DNA of 32,274 nucleotides from Pseudomonadota bacterium (GTDB taxonomy: Bacteria > Pseudomonadota > Gammaproteobacteria > Burkholderiales > Burkholderiaceae_C). Location: positions 1-32,274 of the forward strand of contig JAFECX010000172.1 of NCBI GenBank assembly GCA_018241895.1, in the 5' to 3' direction. Below the pieces are notes generated by a model that was not told the DNA's origin, ran no database searches, and was given only the letters and a program-made list of their open reading frames with translations. The stretch's first letter is position 1; each line of letters starts with the position of its first letter. The translations under genes were made by a program, and so were the position numbers. This document shows, in pieces, positions 7,914 through 14,511 of the stretch.

Positions 7914-8257
7914 GTGCCGCTGGCGCCGGCGCTGGCGGTGCCGCGTCCGCCGGCCGGGCGCCGGCGCCCGACGATGCAGTCGCCGGCGTCGATGTCGATG
8001 CGCACGTCGGCGGCGGCCGCGCCGACGCGGCAATTGATCACCCGCAGTCCACGCGGCAGGGGCGCACGCTAGCCTGAGCGGCATCGCGCATGCGTGCTCG
8101 ACTTGCGCAGCGGCGACGGTGCCGCCCGGCGCCACGCGCGTGCACGCGCTGGCCGGGCAGGTCGAACACGCGTCGGCCGATGGTCCGTCGGCGGGTGCCG
8201 GTGTCGAGCCCGGTCGCGAATGCTTGCCAACCCCACCACGCCACAGAGGAGGCGATG
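7914..8257. other. Intergenic region between the usp and FadL-type genes, with coding-like fragments on the minus strand
   Basis: No convincing gene in 344 bases. On the minus strand three short reading-frame segments have very high GC at third positions but lie in different frames: around 8190-8150 (reads VFDLPGQRVHA), around 8140-8060 (reads APGGTVAAAQVEHACAM), and around 8045-7960 (reads INCRVGAAAADVRIDIDAG). They could be the decayed remains of one gene or chance. The region should also contain the promoter of the FadL-type gene; I see no clear -35/-10 pair. AGGAGG at 8247-8252 is the ribosome-binding site for the downstream gene. Confidence 0.4.
8247..8252 (+). promoter_or_regulatory. 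Shine-Dalgarno sequence of the FadL-type gene
   Basis: A perfect AGGAGG. It stands five bases before the ATG at 8258 and only two before the ATG at 8255, so it favours 8258 as the start. Confidence 0.75.
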
Positions 8258-9631
8258 ATGTCCCCGAATCCGCTACCGAACCCGAACCCGTTGCGCGGCC
8301 GCCAGCGCACGGCCGTTGCTGCGCCCGTCGCTGCGGCCGCCGCCATGGCCTGTCTGGCCGGCCCCGCGCTGGCCACCAACGGCATGAACATGGAAGGCTA
8401 CGGCCCGATCAGCAGCGGCATGGGCGGCGTCTCGCAGGCCGTCGACCACGGCACGGCGGCGATGGCGCAGAACCCGGCGACGCTCGCGCTGATGACGTCC
8501 CCTGCGCGGCTCGACGTCGCCGTCGGCCGACTCGGCCCGAGGGTGTCCAGTTCGGTGCCCGGCATGCCGACGGCCGATTCGGGCGGCACGTCGTACTGGA
8601 TGCCGGCCATCGGCTACGCGCGCAAGAGCGGGTCGCTGACCTGGGGCCTGGGTGTCTTCGCGCAGGGCGGCATGGGCACCGAGTACGGCGCCGACAGCTT
8701 CCTCGCGGCTGGCTCGGGCCGCCCGGTGCGCTCCGAACTCGGCGTCGGCCGCGTGCTGCTGCCGCTGGTCTGGCAGGCGACGCCCGAGCTGGCCATCGGC
8801 GGCAGCGTCGACTTCGTGTGGGCCAACCTCGATCTGCGCATGGCGGCCAGCGGCGCGCAGCTCGGCCAGATGGTCACCGGCGGATCGGGCAACCTGTACG
8901 GCGCACTGCCGGCGCTCGGCGGGGCAAGCTGGGCGCGCATCGACTTCTCGAACTCCAACGACTTCACGGGTGCCGCCAAGGCCACCGGCTGGGCGGGCAA
9001 GCTCGGCCTCGTCTGGCGCGCCGCGCCCGAGGTCTCGCTCGGTGCGTCGTACCAGTTCAAGACCTCGCTCGGCGACATGAAGACCAGCCGCACCGGTGCC
9101 ACGCTGAGCGCGAGTCCGGATGCAGGCAGCTTCACCGACAGCGGGCGCATGACGGTGGTCGACTTCCAGTGGCCCGCCATGGCGGCGCTCGGCGTCGCCT
9201 GGCAGGCGACGCCCACCGTGCTGGTGGGCGCCGACGTCAAGCGCATCGAGTGGGCCGACGTGATGAAGAGCTTCAAGATGCGCTACGACAGCGCCGGCAT
9301 CGGCGGCTCGGTGAGCCTCGCGCTGCCGCAGCACTGGAAGAACCAGACCGTCACGAACGTCGGCGTGGCCTGGTCGGCGAACGCGCAGCTCACGCTGCGC
9401 GCGGGCGTCAACCACGCCGACAACGCGATCCCGGACCTGTACGTGAACCCGATCTTCCCGGCCACGGTCGAGGATCACTACACGCTGGGCCTGGGTTACG
9501 CGTTCACGCCCGCGCACGAGCTGAACGTCTCGTACGCCTACGCGCCGCGCGTCAAGGTGACCAGCGGCGGCGGGGTGACGATCACGCACAAGCAGCACAA
9601 CGTGCAGCTGATGTACTCGGCGCGCTTCTGA
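8258..9631 (+). CDS. OmpP1/FadL-type outer-membrane transport protein
   Basis: A 457-residue precursor. After a short Pro/Asn-rich start (PNPLPNPNPL) comes a signal peptide ending PALA, and the mature protein begins TNGMNMEGYGPISSGMGG, the family hallmark in which the N-terminus plugs the barrel. The rest alternates short amphipathic strands and ends in a typical outer-membrane terminal phenylalanine (VQLMYSARF). FadL-type channels take hydrophobic compounds such as long-chain fatty acids or aromatics across the outer membrane. Here the gene lies between the soe and sox units, and a role in uptake of hydrophobic sulfur is possible, but only by context. The start was chosen by the AGGAGG spacing. 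The gene is convergent with soxB, with 72 bases between the two stops. Confidence 0.87.
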   Translation: MSPNPLPNPNPLRGRQRTAVAAPVAAAAAMACLAGPALATNGMNMEGYGPISSGMGGVSQAVDHGTAAMAQNPATLALMTSPARLDVAVGRLGPRVSSSVPGMPTADSGGTSYWMPAIGYARKSGSLTWGLGVFAQGGMGTEYGADSFLAAGSGRPVRSELGVGRVLLPLVWQATPELAIGGSVDFVWANLDLRMAASGAQLGQMVTGGSGNLYGALPALGGASWARIDFSNSNDFTGAAKATGWAGKLGLVWRAAPEVSLGASYQFKTSLGDMKTSRTGATLSASPDAGSFTDSGRMTVVDFQWPAMAALGVAWQATPTVLVGADVKRIEWADVMKSFKMRYDSAGIGGSVSLALPQHWKNQTVTNVGVAWSANAQLTLRAGVNHADNAIPDLYVNPIFPATVEDHYTLGLGYAFTPAHELNVSYAYAPRVKVTSGGGVTITHKQHNVQLMYSARF

Positions 9632-9642
9632 CGCTCCGCCGC

Positions 9643-9683
9643 GGACGCTGCCACGGGGCAGCCGTCCGCCGCCGCGGCGGCGG
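9643..9683. terminator. Candidate bidirectional terminator between the FadL-type gene and soxB
   Basis: Bases 9643-9667 fold as GGACG CTGCC, loop ACGG, GGCAG C CGTCC (ten pairs with one bulged C). It is followed at 9666-9683 by a perfect 18-bp palindrome, CCGCCGCCGCGGCGGCGG. There is no T tract, so classic intrinsic termination is uncertain, but position between convergent stops and stem strength support a terminator. Confidence 0.5.
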
Positions 9684-9703
9684 CGCAGCGCTGCAGCGCT
9701 GTG

Positions 9704-11449
9704 CTACGCCAGCCCGGCGTTGCCCTGCACGCCGACGAGCCGCGGCGTGTTGACGCGGGGCGCGGCCACGCGCGCACCCGGGCGCGACTTCAGCCAGGTC
9801 TCGACCAGCTCCCACACCGGCTTGTTGCCGGCCTGCGCCGCGGCCTCGGCCACCGGCGCCCAGCCGGCCACCTTGTAGGTCTTGCCGGCCTCGATCGGGC
9901 GACCGCCCAGGCGCATGTCGCCGATGCGCGCGCCGGCCTTCGCCGCCGGCTCGATGCTGTACTCGAGGCCGCCGACGCGCACCATGTCACCGCCCTGCTG
10001 GTAGTACGGGTCGGGGTTGAACAGGTTGTCGGCCACGTCCTCGAGCACCGTCTTGACGAACGCGCCCGTCATCTCGGTGAGCGTCGCGTAGGGGTAGGTG
10101 ATGGCGAGCTGGTCCATCATCGCCTCGCGCGTGATGGCCTGCCCGGGCAGCAGCGTCGTGCCCCAGCGAAAGCCCGGGCTGAAGGCGATCTGCGCGTCCT
10201 GCACCTCCATCAGCGCGTCGCACACGAGCTGGTCCCAGCTGCCGTTGAAGTTGCCGCGGCGGTACAGCAGCGCATCGGTGACCGCGAGCTTCTCGGCCAG
10301 CCTGTCCGCGTGCGGCGCACGCAGCCTGGCGATCAGCGCCGCCATCTCGGCATCGGGCGCCAGCACGTCGGCGAAGACCGGCAGCAGCCGGTAGCGCCAG
10401 TTCGCGAGCCGGCCCTCGCGCACCACGCAGTCGAGCACGCCGAGGAACTTGCCGTTGCTGCCGGCATTCGTGACCAGCGTCGTGCCGCCGGCATTCGTGA
10501 CCGGCATCGCCAGCGGCACGCCGTCGTGCGTGTGCCCGCCCAGGATCGCGTCGATGCCGCGCACGCGGGCGGCGAGCTTCAGGTCGACGTCCATGCCGTC
10601 GTGCGACAGCAGCACGACGAGCCGCGCGCCCCTGGCACGCGCCTCGTCGACCACCTTCTGCAGGTTTTCCTCCTGGATGCCGAACTCCCAGTCGGCGACG
10701 AAGTAGCGCGGATTGGCGATCGGCGTGTACGGGAAGGCCTGGCCGACGATCGCCACCGGCACGCCGGCCACCTCGCGCAGCACGTAGGGCGCGAACACCG
10801 GGTCGCCGAAGTCGGTGGTCTTCACGTTCTGGGCGACGAAGTCGACGCGGCCCTTCAGTTCCCTGTCGACGATCTCGCGCACGCGCTGCATGCCGTAGGT
10901 GAACTCCCAGTGGCCGGTCATGACGTCGACGCCGAGCAGCCTGCACGCGTCGACCATGTCCTGTCCGCGCGTCCACAGCGCCGTCGCCGAGCCCTGCCAG
11001 GTGTCGCCGCCGTCGAGCAGCAGCGCGCCGGGGCGGCTCGCCTTCAGGCGCTTGACGAGCGTCGCCAGGTGCGCGAAGCCGCCGACCTTGCCGTAGCGCC
11101 GTGCGGCGGCCTCGAAGTCGACGCTGGTGCAGGCGTGCGCGAGGGCGCCGCCGGGCTCGATGCTGGCCGCTTCGAGGAAGCGCCGGCCCACCAGGTGCGG
11201 AAAGCGCCCGGCCATCGTGCCGACACCGAGGTTGACGCTCGGCTCGCGGAAGTGCAGCGGCAGCAGTTGCGCGTGGCAGTCGGTGAAGTGCAGCAGGCTG
11301 ACGTGGCCCGCGCCGCGGCCCAGTGGCGGCAGGTCGTACAGGGCCGCTTCGGCGCCGGCCGCATCGGCCTCGGCCCAGCGCCCCAGCGCCATGCCGGCCG
11401 CGCCCGCGGCCGCCAGCACCTGCAGGAACTCGCGCCGTCCGAGGTTCAC
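9704..11449 (-). CDS. soxB: Thiosulfohydrolase SoxB
   Basis: A 581-residue periplasmic enzyme of the metallophosphatase/5'-nucleotidase superfamily that hydrolyses the sulfate group from SoxY-bound thiosulfonate using a dimanganese centre. The N-terminus has a Tat signal (RREFLQVLAAAGAAGM). Metal-site motifs visible are HFTDCHAQ (D57, H59), LLDGGDTWQGS (D149), TGHWEFTYG (H180), LLSHDGMDVD and GGHTHDGVP. The C-terminal domain has AFSPGFRWGTT and FNPDPYYQQGGDMVRVGG, typical of SoxB. The start is GTG, supported by the Tat motif directly after it, and lies on the stop codon of a 30-codon mini-ORF that fills the gap from soxX. It is the last gene of soxYZAXB and converges on the FadL-type gene. 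Confidence 0.95.
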   Translation of the reverse strand: MNLGRREFLQVLAAAGAAGMALGRWAEADAAGAEAALYDLPPLGRGAGHVSLLHFTDCHAQLLPLHFREPSVNLGVGTMAGRFPHLVGRRFLEAASIEPGGALAHACTSVDFEAAARRYGKVGGFAHLATLVKRLKASRPGALLLDGGDTWQGSATALWTRGQDMVDACRLLGVDVMTGHWEFTYGMQRVREIVDRELKGRVDFVAQNVKTTDFGDPVFAPYVLREVAGVPVAIVGQAFPYTPIANPRYFVADWEFGIQEENLQKVVDEARARGARLVVLLSHDGMDVDLKLAARVRGIDAILGGHTHDGVPLAMPVTNAGGTTLVTNAGSNGKFLGVLDCVVREGRLANWRYRLLPVFADVLAPDAEMAALIARLRAPHADRLAEKLAVTDALLYRRGNFNGSWDQLVCDALMEVQDAQIAFSPGFRWGTTLLPGQAITREAMMDQLAITYPYATLTEMTGAFVKTVLEDVADNLFNPDPYYQQGGDMVRVGGLEYSIEPAAKAGARIGDMRLGGRPIEAGKTYKVAGWAPVAEAAAQAGNKPVWELVETWLKSRPGARVAAPRVNTPRLVGVQGNAGLA

Positions 11450-11538
11450 GACGCGGCGCCGGCTGCGCCCGGCGGCCAGGCCGGTACGGTGCCCGCCGCC
11501 GTGGACGGCGCTGCGCCTGCGGGCTCGCGCGTGTTCAC
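11446..11538 (-). other. Bridging mini-ORF (30 codons) between soxX and soxB
   Basis: The frame begins with GTG at 11538, which overlaps the soxX stop (GTGA), runs 30 codons and stops with TGA at 11448-11446, which overlaps the soxB GTG start (GTGA). The peptide is Ala/Pro/Gly-rich (begins VNTREPAGAAPS). Third positions are GC in about 25 of 29 codons. There is no recognisable domain and no clear Shine-Dalgarno sequence for soxB, which makes coupling attractive. It could be chance. Confidence 0.3.
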
Positions 11539-12170
11539 TGGTTCACGGGCGACTGGGGGTCGAGCAGCAGCGCCATCAGGTGCTTCATCTGGGTCTCGTT
11601 CAGCAGCCCCTTGGCACCGAAGCGCGGCCTGCTCGAGCAGGCGTTGACGGCGTGCGCGTTGTAGATCTGCGTCCAGGTGTACTCGAACACCGCCTGCACC
11701 GCCGGCGCGTTGTAGTCGGTGATGCCGCGGTTCTTGCCGTAGCGGTACAGGCTGGGCCCGATGGTGCCGTACGAGATCTCCTGCTTGCTGATCTGGTGGC
11801 AGTTGTAGCAGTTGCCGCCGTTGGCGCCAGGGTCGGCCGACTTGTCGGTCCAGGTCATGCCGCGGCCGTTCTGCGCGAGCTTCTCGCCTTCGCGCCAGTC
11901 GCCGATGTACTGGCCGCCCGCGGGCCACTTCACGGACGCCCGGGCCTCGGCCTGGATGCGCGCGACGGTGGCGTCGTCGGGCGCCTTGTCGCTCGAGCAG
12001 GCGGCCTGCATCAAGTCCTGGTCCAAGCGCTCGACCTTGGCGATGCCCTGGTCGCGAAAGCCGCCGTGCATCATGCGCGCGGCCATCTGGTCGAGCTCGC
12101 TGCTGCTGGGCTGCGAGGCGCAACCGCCGAGCGCGACGGCGGCGGCCAGGTACAGGATCGGGGTCTTCAT
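11535..12170 (-). CDS. soxX: SoxX, c-type cytochrome subunit of SoxXA (predicted lipoprotein)
   Basis: A 211-residue monohaem cytochrome c that partners SoxA to attach thiosulfate to SoxY. The heme site is C121-YN-C124-H125 (NCYNCHQ). The family segments GTIGPSLYRYG and MKHLMALLLDPQSPVNQ follow it. The N-terminus reads as a lipoprotein signal with lipobox LGGC at C17 (MKTPILYLAAAVALGGCASQ), so this SoxX would be membrane-tethered rather than free in the periplasm. About 80 residues between the lipobox and the heme domain (including a region rich in Met/Asp/Gln, with C58) are longer than in short SoxX proteins. A good GGAG lies before the ATG, nine bases after the soxA stop. Confidence 0.9.
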   Translation of the reverse strand: MKTPILYLAAAVALGGCASQPSSSELDQMAARMMHGGFRDQGIAKVERLDQDLMQAACSSDKAPDDATVARIQAEARASVKWPAGGQYIGDWREGEKLAQNGRGMTWTDKSADPGANGGNCYNCHQISKQEISYGTIGPSLYRYGKNRGITDYNAPAVQAVFEYTWTQIYNAHAVNACSSRPRFGAKGLLNETQMKHLMALLLDPQSPVNQ

Positions 12171-12179
12171 CGCGGCTCC

Positions 12180-13028
12180 TCAGCGCTTGATGGCGGGCAC
12201 GATCGACTCGGCGCCCTTGGCGTTGACGCCCATGTACACGCCGAGCGCGATCGTGGGCTCGGAGGCGAAGAACGGGTACGGGAAGCGCTGCTGGCGGTAG
12301 CAGTCGTTGAGGCGGTACTGCATGCTCCACATCTGGCCGGCGCTCACGCGGTAGGCCGGCCAGGCCGCGAAGCCGATGCCGTCGCCCGGGTTCTTCGTGA
12401 GGTTGGGCAGCTCCTGCAGCCGGATGCGCTGCCCGTCGACGCCGTGGCAGGTGGCGCAGGCGAAGTCGTGCGTGCCTGCGCGGTAGAAGAAGGCGCGCTT
12501 GCCCAGCTCGTACATGAGCCGCTCCTCGGGGTGCGACTGCGGCAGGGCGAAGCGCATGCCGCGCGAGGCGTTGCCGACGTAGGTCGCGAGGGCGACGACG
12601 TTGGCCATCTCCCCTGCCCCGAACGGGGTCCTGGCGATCTCGGCGGCATCGAAGCCCTGCAGCGTGCTCATGCACCAGACGAGCCGCGATTCGAGGTCCT
12701 GCACCTTGGCTGCGTCGGCGAACCAGCGCGGCAGCTCGACGAAAGCGCCCTTGACGACGCCGGGGCCCTTGCCGAGGTCGCAGGCCTCGAGCGAGGCGTT
12801 CTTCGGCCCGCGCCGGGTCTTCCACAGCGCCTCGCCCTTGGCCTCGAAGAGATCGGCGGGGTTGCCGTCCTCGAGCATCTTGCGGTACTCGGCGATGCCT
12901 TCGGCGGTCGACTTGTCCTGCGCCTGCACGGCCGCGGCCACCGCCAGCGCCAGCGCCGCCAGCGGCAGCGCGCAGACGGCACGCGCGGCGCGCGGCATCC
13001 CGTGGTTCATCCTGCGGGTCCTGCTCAT
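12180..13028 (-). CDS. soxA: SoxA, monohaem c-type cytochrome subunit of SoxXA
   Basis: A 282-residue periplasmic protein with a Sec signal peptide ending AVQA about residue 36. It has one heme motif, C191-AT-C194-H195, and the active-site cysteine heme ligand C243 (LNDCYRQQRFP). The first heme of dihaem SoxA is absent: its place holds C83 (SLEACDLG) and C119 (LVWCMS), which probably form the disulfide seen in monohaem SoxA. SoxXA joins thiosulfate oxidatively to the SoxY cysteine. GGAGA seven bases before the ATG at 13028 supports that start; an in-frame ATG at 13010 is possible. It lies between soxZ and soxX in one transcription unit. Confidence 0.93.
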   Translation of the reverse strand: MSRTRRMNHGMPRAARAVCALPLAALALAVAAAVQAQDKSTAEGIAEYRKMLEDGNPADLFEAKGEALWKTRRGPKNASLEACDLGKGPGVVKGAFVELPRWFADAAKVQDLESRLVWCMSTLQGFDAAEIARTPFGAGEMANVVALATYVGNASRGMRFALPQSHPEERLMYELGKRAFFYRAGTHDFACATCHGVDGQRIRLQELPNLTKNPGDGIGFAAWPAYRVSAGQMWSMQYRLNDCYRQQRFPYPFFASEPTIALGVYMGVNAKGAESIVPAIKR

Positions 13029-13059
13029 CTGGCGGTCTCCGTGCTGTGCGCGAGGGGCC

Positions 13060-13371
13060 TCAGGCCACCGTCGCTTCGTCGGTGCGCGATTCGCCGCGGT
13101 TGTCCTTCCAGGCCACGGTGATCTTGTCGCCGGCCTTGGCGCCCTTGACGTTGAGCTGCAGGAACGGGTTCTTCGCGATCGACGGCCCCCACTCGGCGGC
13201 GAGCACCGGCCTGCCGTTGAGGCTGACCGTCACCTCCTGGATGAACCAGGCCGGGATCGTCTTGCCGGCGCTGTCCTTGCGCTGGCCGGTCTCCATCTCG
13301 TGGCTCATCAGCACGCGTACGACGGCCTTGTCGCCTTGCACTTGGGCGCGGATGCGCATCGGGTCTGGCAT
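13060..13371 (-). CDS. soxZ: SoxZ, sulfur carrier complex subunit
   Basis: A 103-residue protein without a signal peptide, as usual for SoxZ, which is exported with SoxY as a complex. Family segments are MRIRAQVQGDKAVVRVLMSH, METGQRKD, IPAWFIQEVTVSLNG and NPFLQLNVKGAKAGDKI. It holds the SoxY swinging arm that carries the sulfur substrate between Sox enzymes. AAGGAG six bases before the ATG supports the start. It follows soxY by 28 bases and precedes soxA. Confidence 0.95.
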   Translation of the reverse strand: MPDPMRIRAQVQGDKAVVRVLMSHEMETGQRKDSAGKTIPAWFIQEVTVSLNGRPVLAAEWGPSIAKNPFLQLNVKGAKAGDKITVAWKDNRGESRTDEATVA

Positions 13372-13399
13372 GTCTTGCTCCTTGGCAGAGGGTGCGTGC

Positions 13400-13858
13400 T
13401 CAGCCGCCGCAGCCGCCCAGCGTGACCTTGATCTCCTTCTGCGCGAAGTAGACCTTGCCCTCGCCGGTCATCGCCACGGCGTACACGTTGGACGACTGGC
13501 CCATCTTCACGCGCGTGTTGAAGCTCGGCTCGACGCTGTCGCTCACGTCGAACACGGCGGCCAGCACGTTGGGGTTCTTCTCGACCAGCAGCATCAGGCG
13601 CGTCACGCCGGGCAGCGTCGTCGCGCAGCCCACCGGCACCACGGCGCCGTTCTCGGCGATGTCCGGTCCGGTGAGGGTGACGCCGTTGCTGGCCGCCGGC
13701 GCGCTGCCGCCGTAGGCCTTGGTCGCGTCGGCCAGGTTCTTGGCCTGGAAGGCGGCGCTGTTCCAGGCCGCCTGCGCCGCGCGCGGCAGCAGGCCGGCCG
13801 CGGCCAGCAGGCCCGCGACCCGCAGGCTCGCGGCCAGCACGTCTCGTCGGTTGCTCAT
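13400..13858 (-). CDS. soxY: SoxY, sulfur carrier protein
   Basis: A 152-residue protein with a Tat signal (MSNRRDVLAASLRVAGLLAAAG, cleavage likely after RAAQA). It ends with the diagnostic GGCGG: C150 on the flexible C-terminal arm is the cysteine that carries the thiosulfate-derived sulfur chain. The middle of the protein (LVEKNPNVLAAVFDVSD, FNTRVKMGQSSNVYAVA) is the SoxY immunoglobulin-like fold. The start at 13858 is chosen because AAGGAG lies nine bases upstream and the Tat motif begins at once; an ATG 15 codons upstream gives a spurious extension. It is the first gene of the sox unit, with a 15-bp palindrome 35 bases before the start codon. Confidence 0.95.
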   Translation of the reverse strand: MSNRRDVLAASLRVAGLLAAAGLLPRAAQAAWNSAAFQAKNLADATKAYGGSAPAASNGVTLTGPDIAENGAVVPVGCATTLPGVTRLMLLVEKNPNVLAAVFDVSDSVEPSFNTRVKMGQSSNVYAVAMTGEGKVYFAQKEIKVTLGGCGG

Positions 13859-13893
13859 CGGGTGGGGCTCCTTGCGCGCGCTCGAAAGTAAGG

Positions 13894-13908
13894 CCGCGAT
13901 CATCGCGG
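13894..13908. promoter_or_regulatory. Palindrome upstream of soxY, candidate operator
   Basis: CCGCGATCATCGCGG is a perfect 7-1-7 inverted repeat, 35 bases before the soxY ATG. Position and symmetry suit a repressor site. ArsR-type SoxR controls sox genes in other bacteria, but no regulator gene is in this window, so the protein that binds is unknown. Confidence 0.45.
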
Positions 13909-13957
13909 TGCCGACCGGCAGCGCTCATCGGGACAACCCCGGGGATAGCGCCGGCGG

Positions 13958-13991
13958 GCTGCACCGCCGGGCGCGCCCGCCTGTGTGCAGC
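13958..13991 (-). terminator. Candidate hairpin terminator after the folE-BLUF unit
   Basis: GCTGCAC at 13958-13964 pairs with GTGCAGC at 13985-13991, and the loop between them has a further GGGCG/CGCCC pairing. It lies about 90 bases beyond the BLUF stop and before the sox promoter region. No T tract, so weak support. Confidence 0.3.
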
Positions 13992-14000
13992 GCGCGCCGG

Positions 14001-14112
14001 CCTTCAGGCGTGGCCGACGACGATCGAAGCCGTGGCCGGCGTTCGACGGCCGCAACGAGGCGCGCAGCGGCAAGCCCTTCAGGTGTGGCCGACGATCGAG
14101 GCCGTGGCCAGC
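14001..14112. repeat. Direct repeat duplicating the 3' end of the BLUF gene
   Basis: Copy A at 14001-14040 and copy B at 14076-14112 agree at 34 of 37 aligned bases plus a three-base insertion in A. Copy B is the last 11 codons or so and the stop of the BLUF gene. Copy A is 75 bases further downstream in the same frame on the minus strand, and there is no stop between the two except the gene's own TGA. Confidence 0.8.
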
Positions 14113-14504
14113 AGCTCCTCGAACAGCGCCATCGACGCCGCGCCCGAGACGCCGAACGGTTCGAGCGCGGCGTGCTCGGAATACTTGAGCAGCAGCGCCG
14201 GGTTCAGCCGCGCCATGTTGACCTGCCCCATGCACCAGGCGCCGAAGCGCCGCTCGCTGATCTCCTCGTAGCTCAGCAGCTCCAGGTCACGGTGCCGCGG
14301 GTCGGAGGCGATGCGGCCGTACAGGCGGCTGACCGCGGCGCGCCCGCCTTCGAGCAGCTGCATGAAGACGCCCTCGCTGTAGCACAGCACGCCGGTCACG
14401 CCCAGCGCCTGGTTGTCGGCGCGGCTGCGCTGCACGATCGCGGTGACCTCCTCGGGGCCCAGCGCGGGCACCGCGCGGCTGGCGTAGAGCAGACGTACGA
14501 GCAT
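14079..14504 (-). CDS. BLUF-domain blue-light photoreceptor (single-domain)
   Basis: A 141-residue protein whose first 95 residues are a BLUF domain that binds FAD and senses blue light. The key residues are all present: Y7 (RLLYASRA), N31 (ADNQALGVTG), Q49 (GVFMQLLEG), W90 and M92 (FGAWCMGQV). The remaining 45 residues are a short C-terminal tail (LLLKYSEHAALEPFG...), with no effector domain, as in short BLUF proteins that act through partner proteins. It starts seven bases after the folE stop on the same strand, so the two are probably co-transcribed. The 3' end is duplicated downstream. The family is sure; the output partner is unknown. Confidence 0.92.
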   Translation of the reverse strand: MLVRLLYASRAVPALGPEEVTAIVQRSRADNQALGVTGVLCYSEGVFMQLLEGGRAAVSRLYGRIASDPRHRDLELLSYEEISERRFGAWCMGQVNMARLNPALLLKYSEHAALEPFGVSGAASMALFEELLATASIVGHT

Positions 14505-14511
14505 GGCCGCC

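Noticed and set aside
7910..8077. A 55-codon frame starting on the usp stop by ATGA
   Set aside because: Third-position GC is only about 78 %, the peptide is Gly/Ala-rich, and it does not reach the next gene, unlike the three bridging mini-ORFs.
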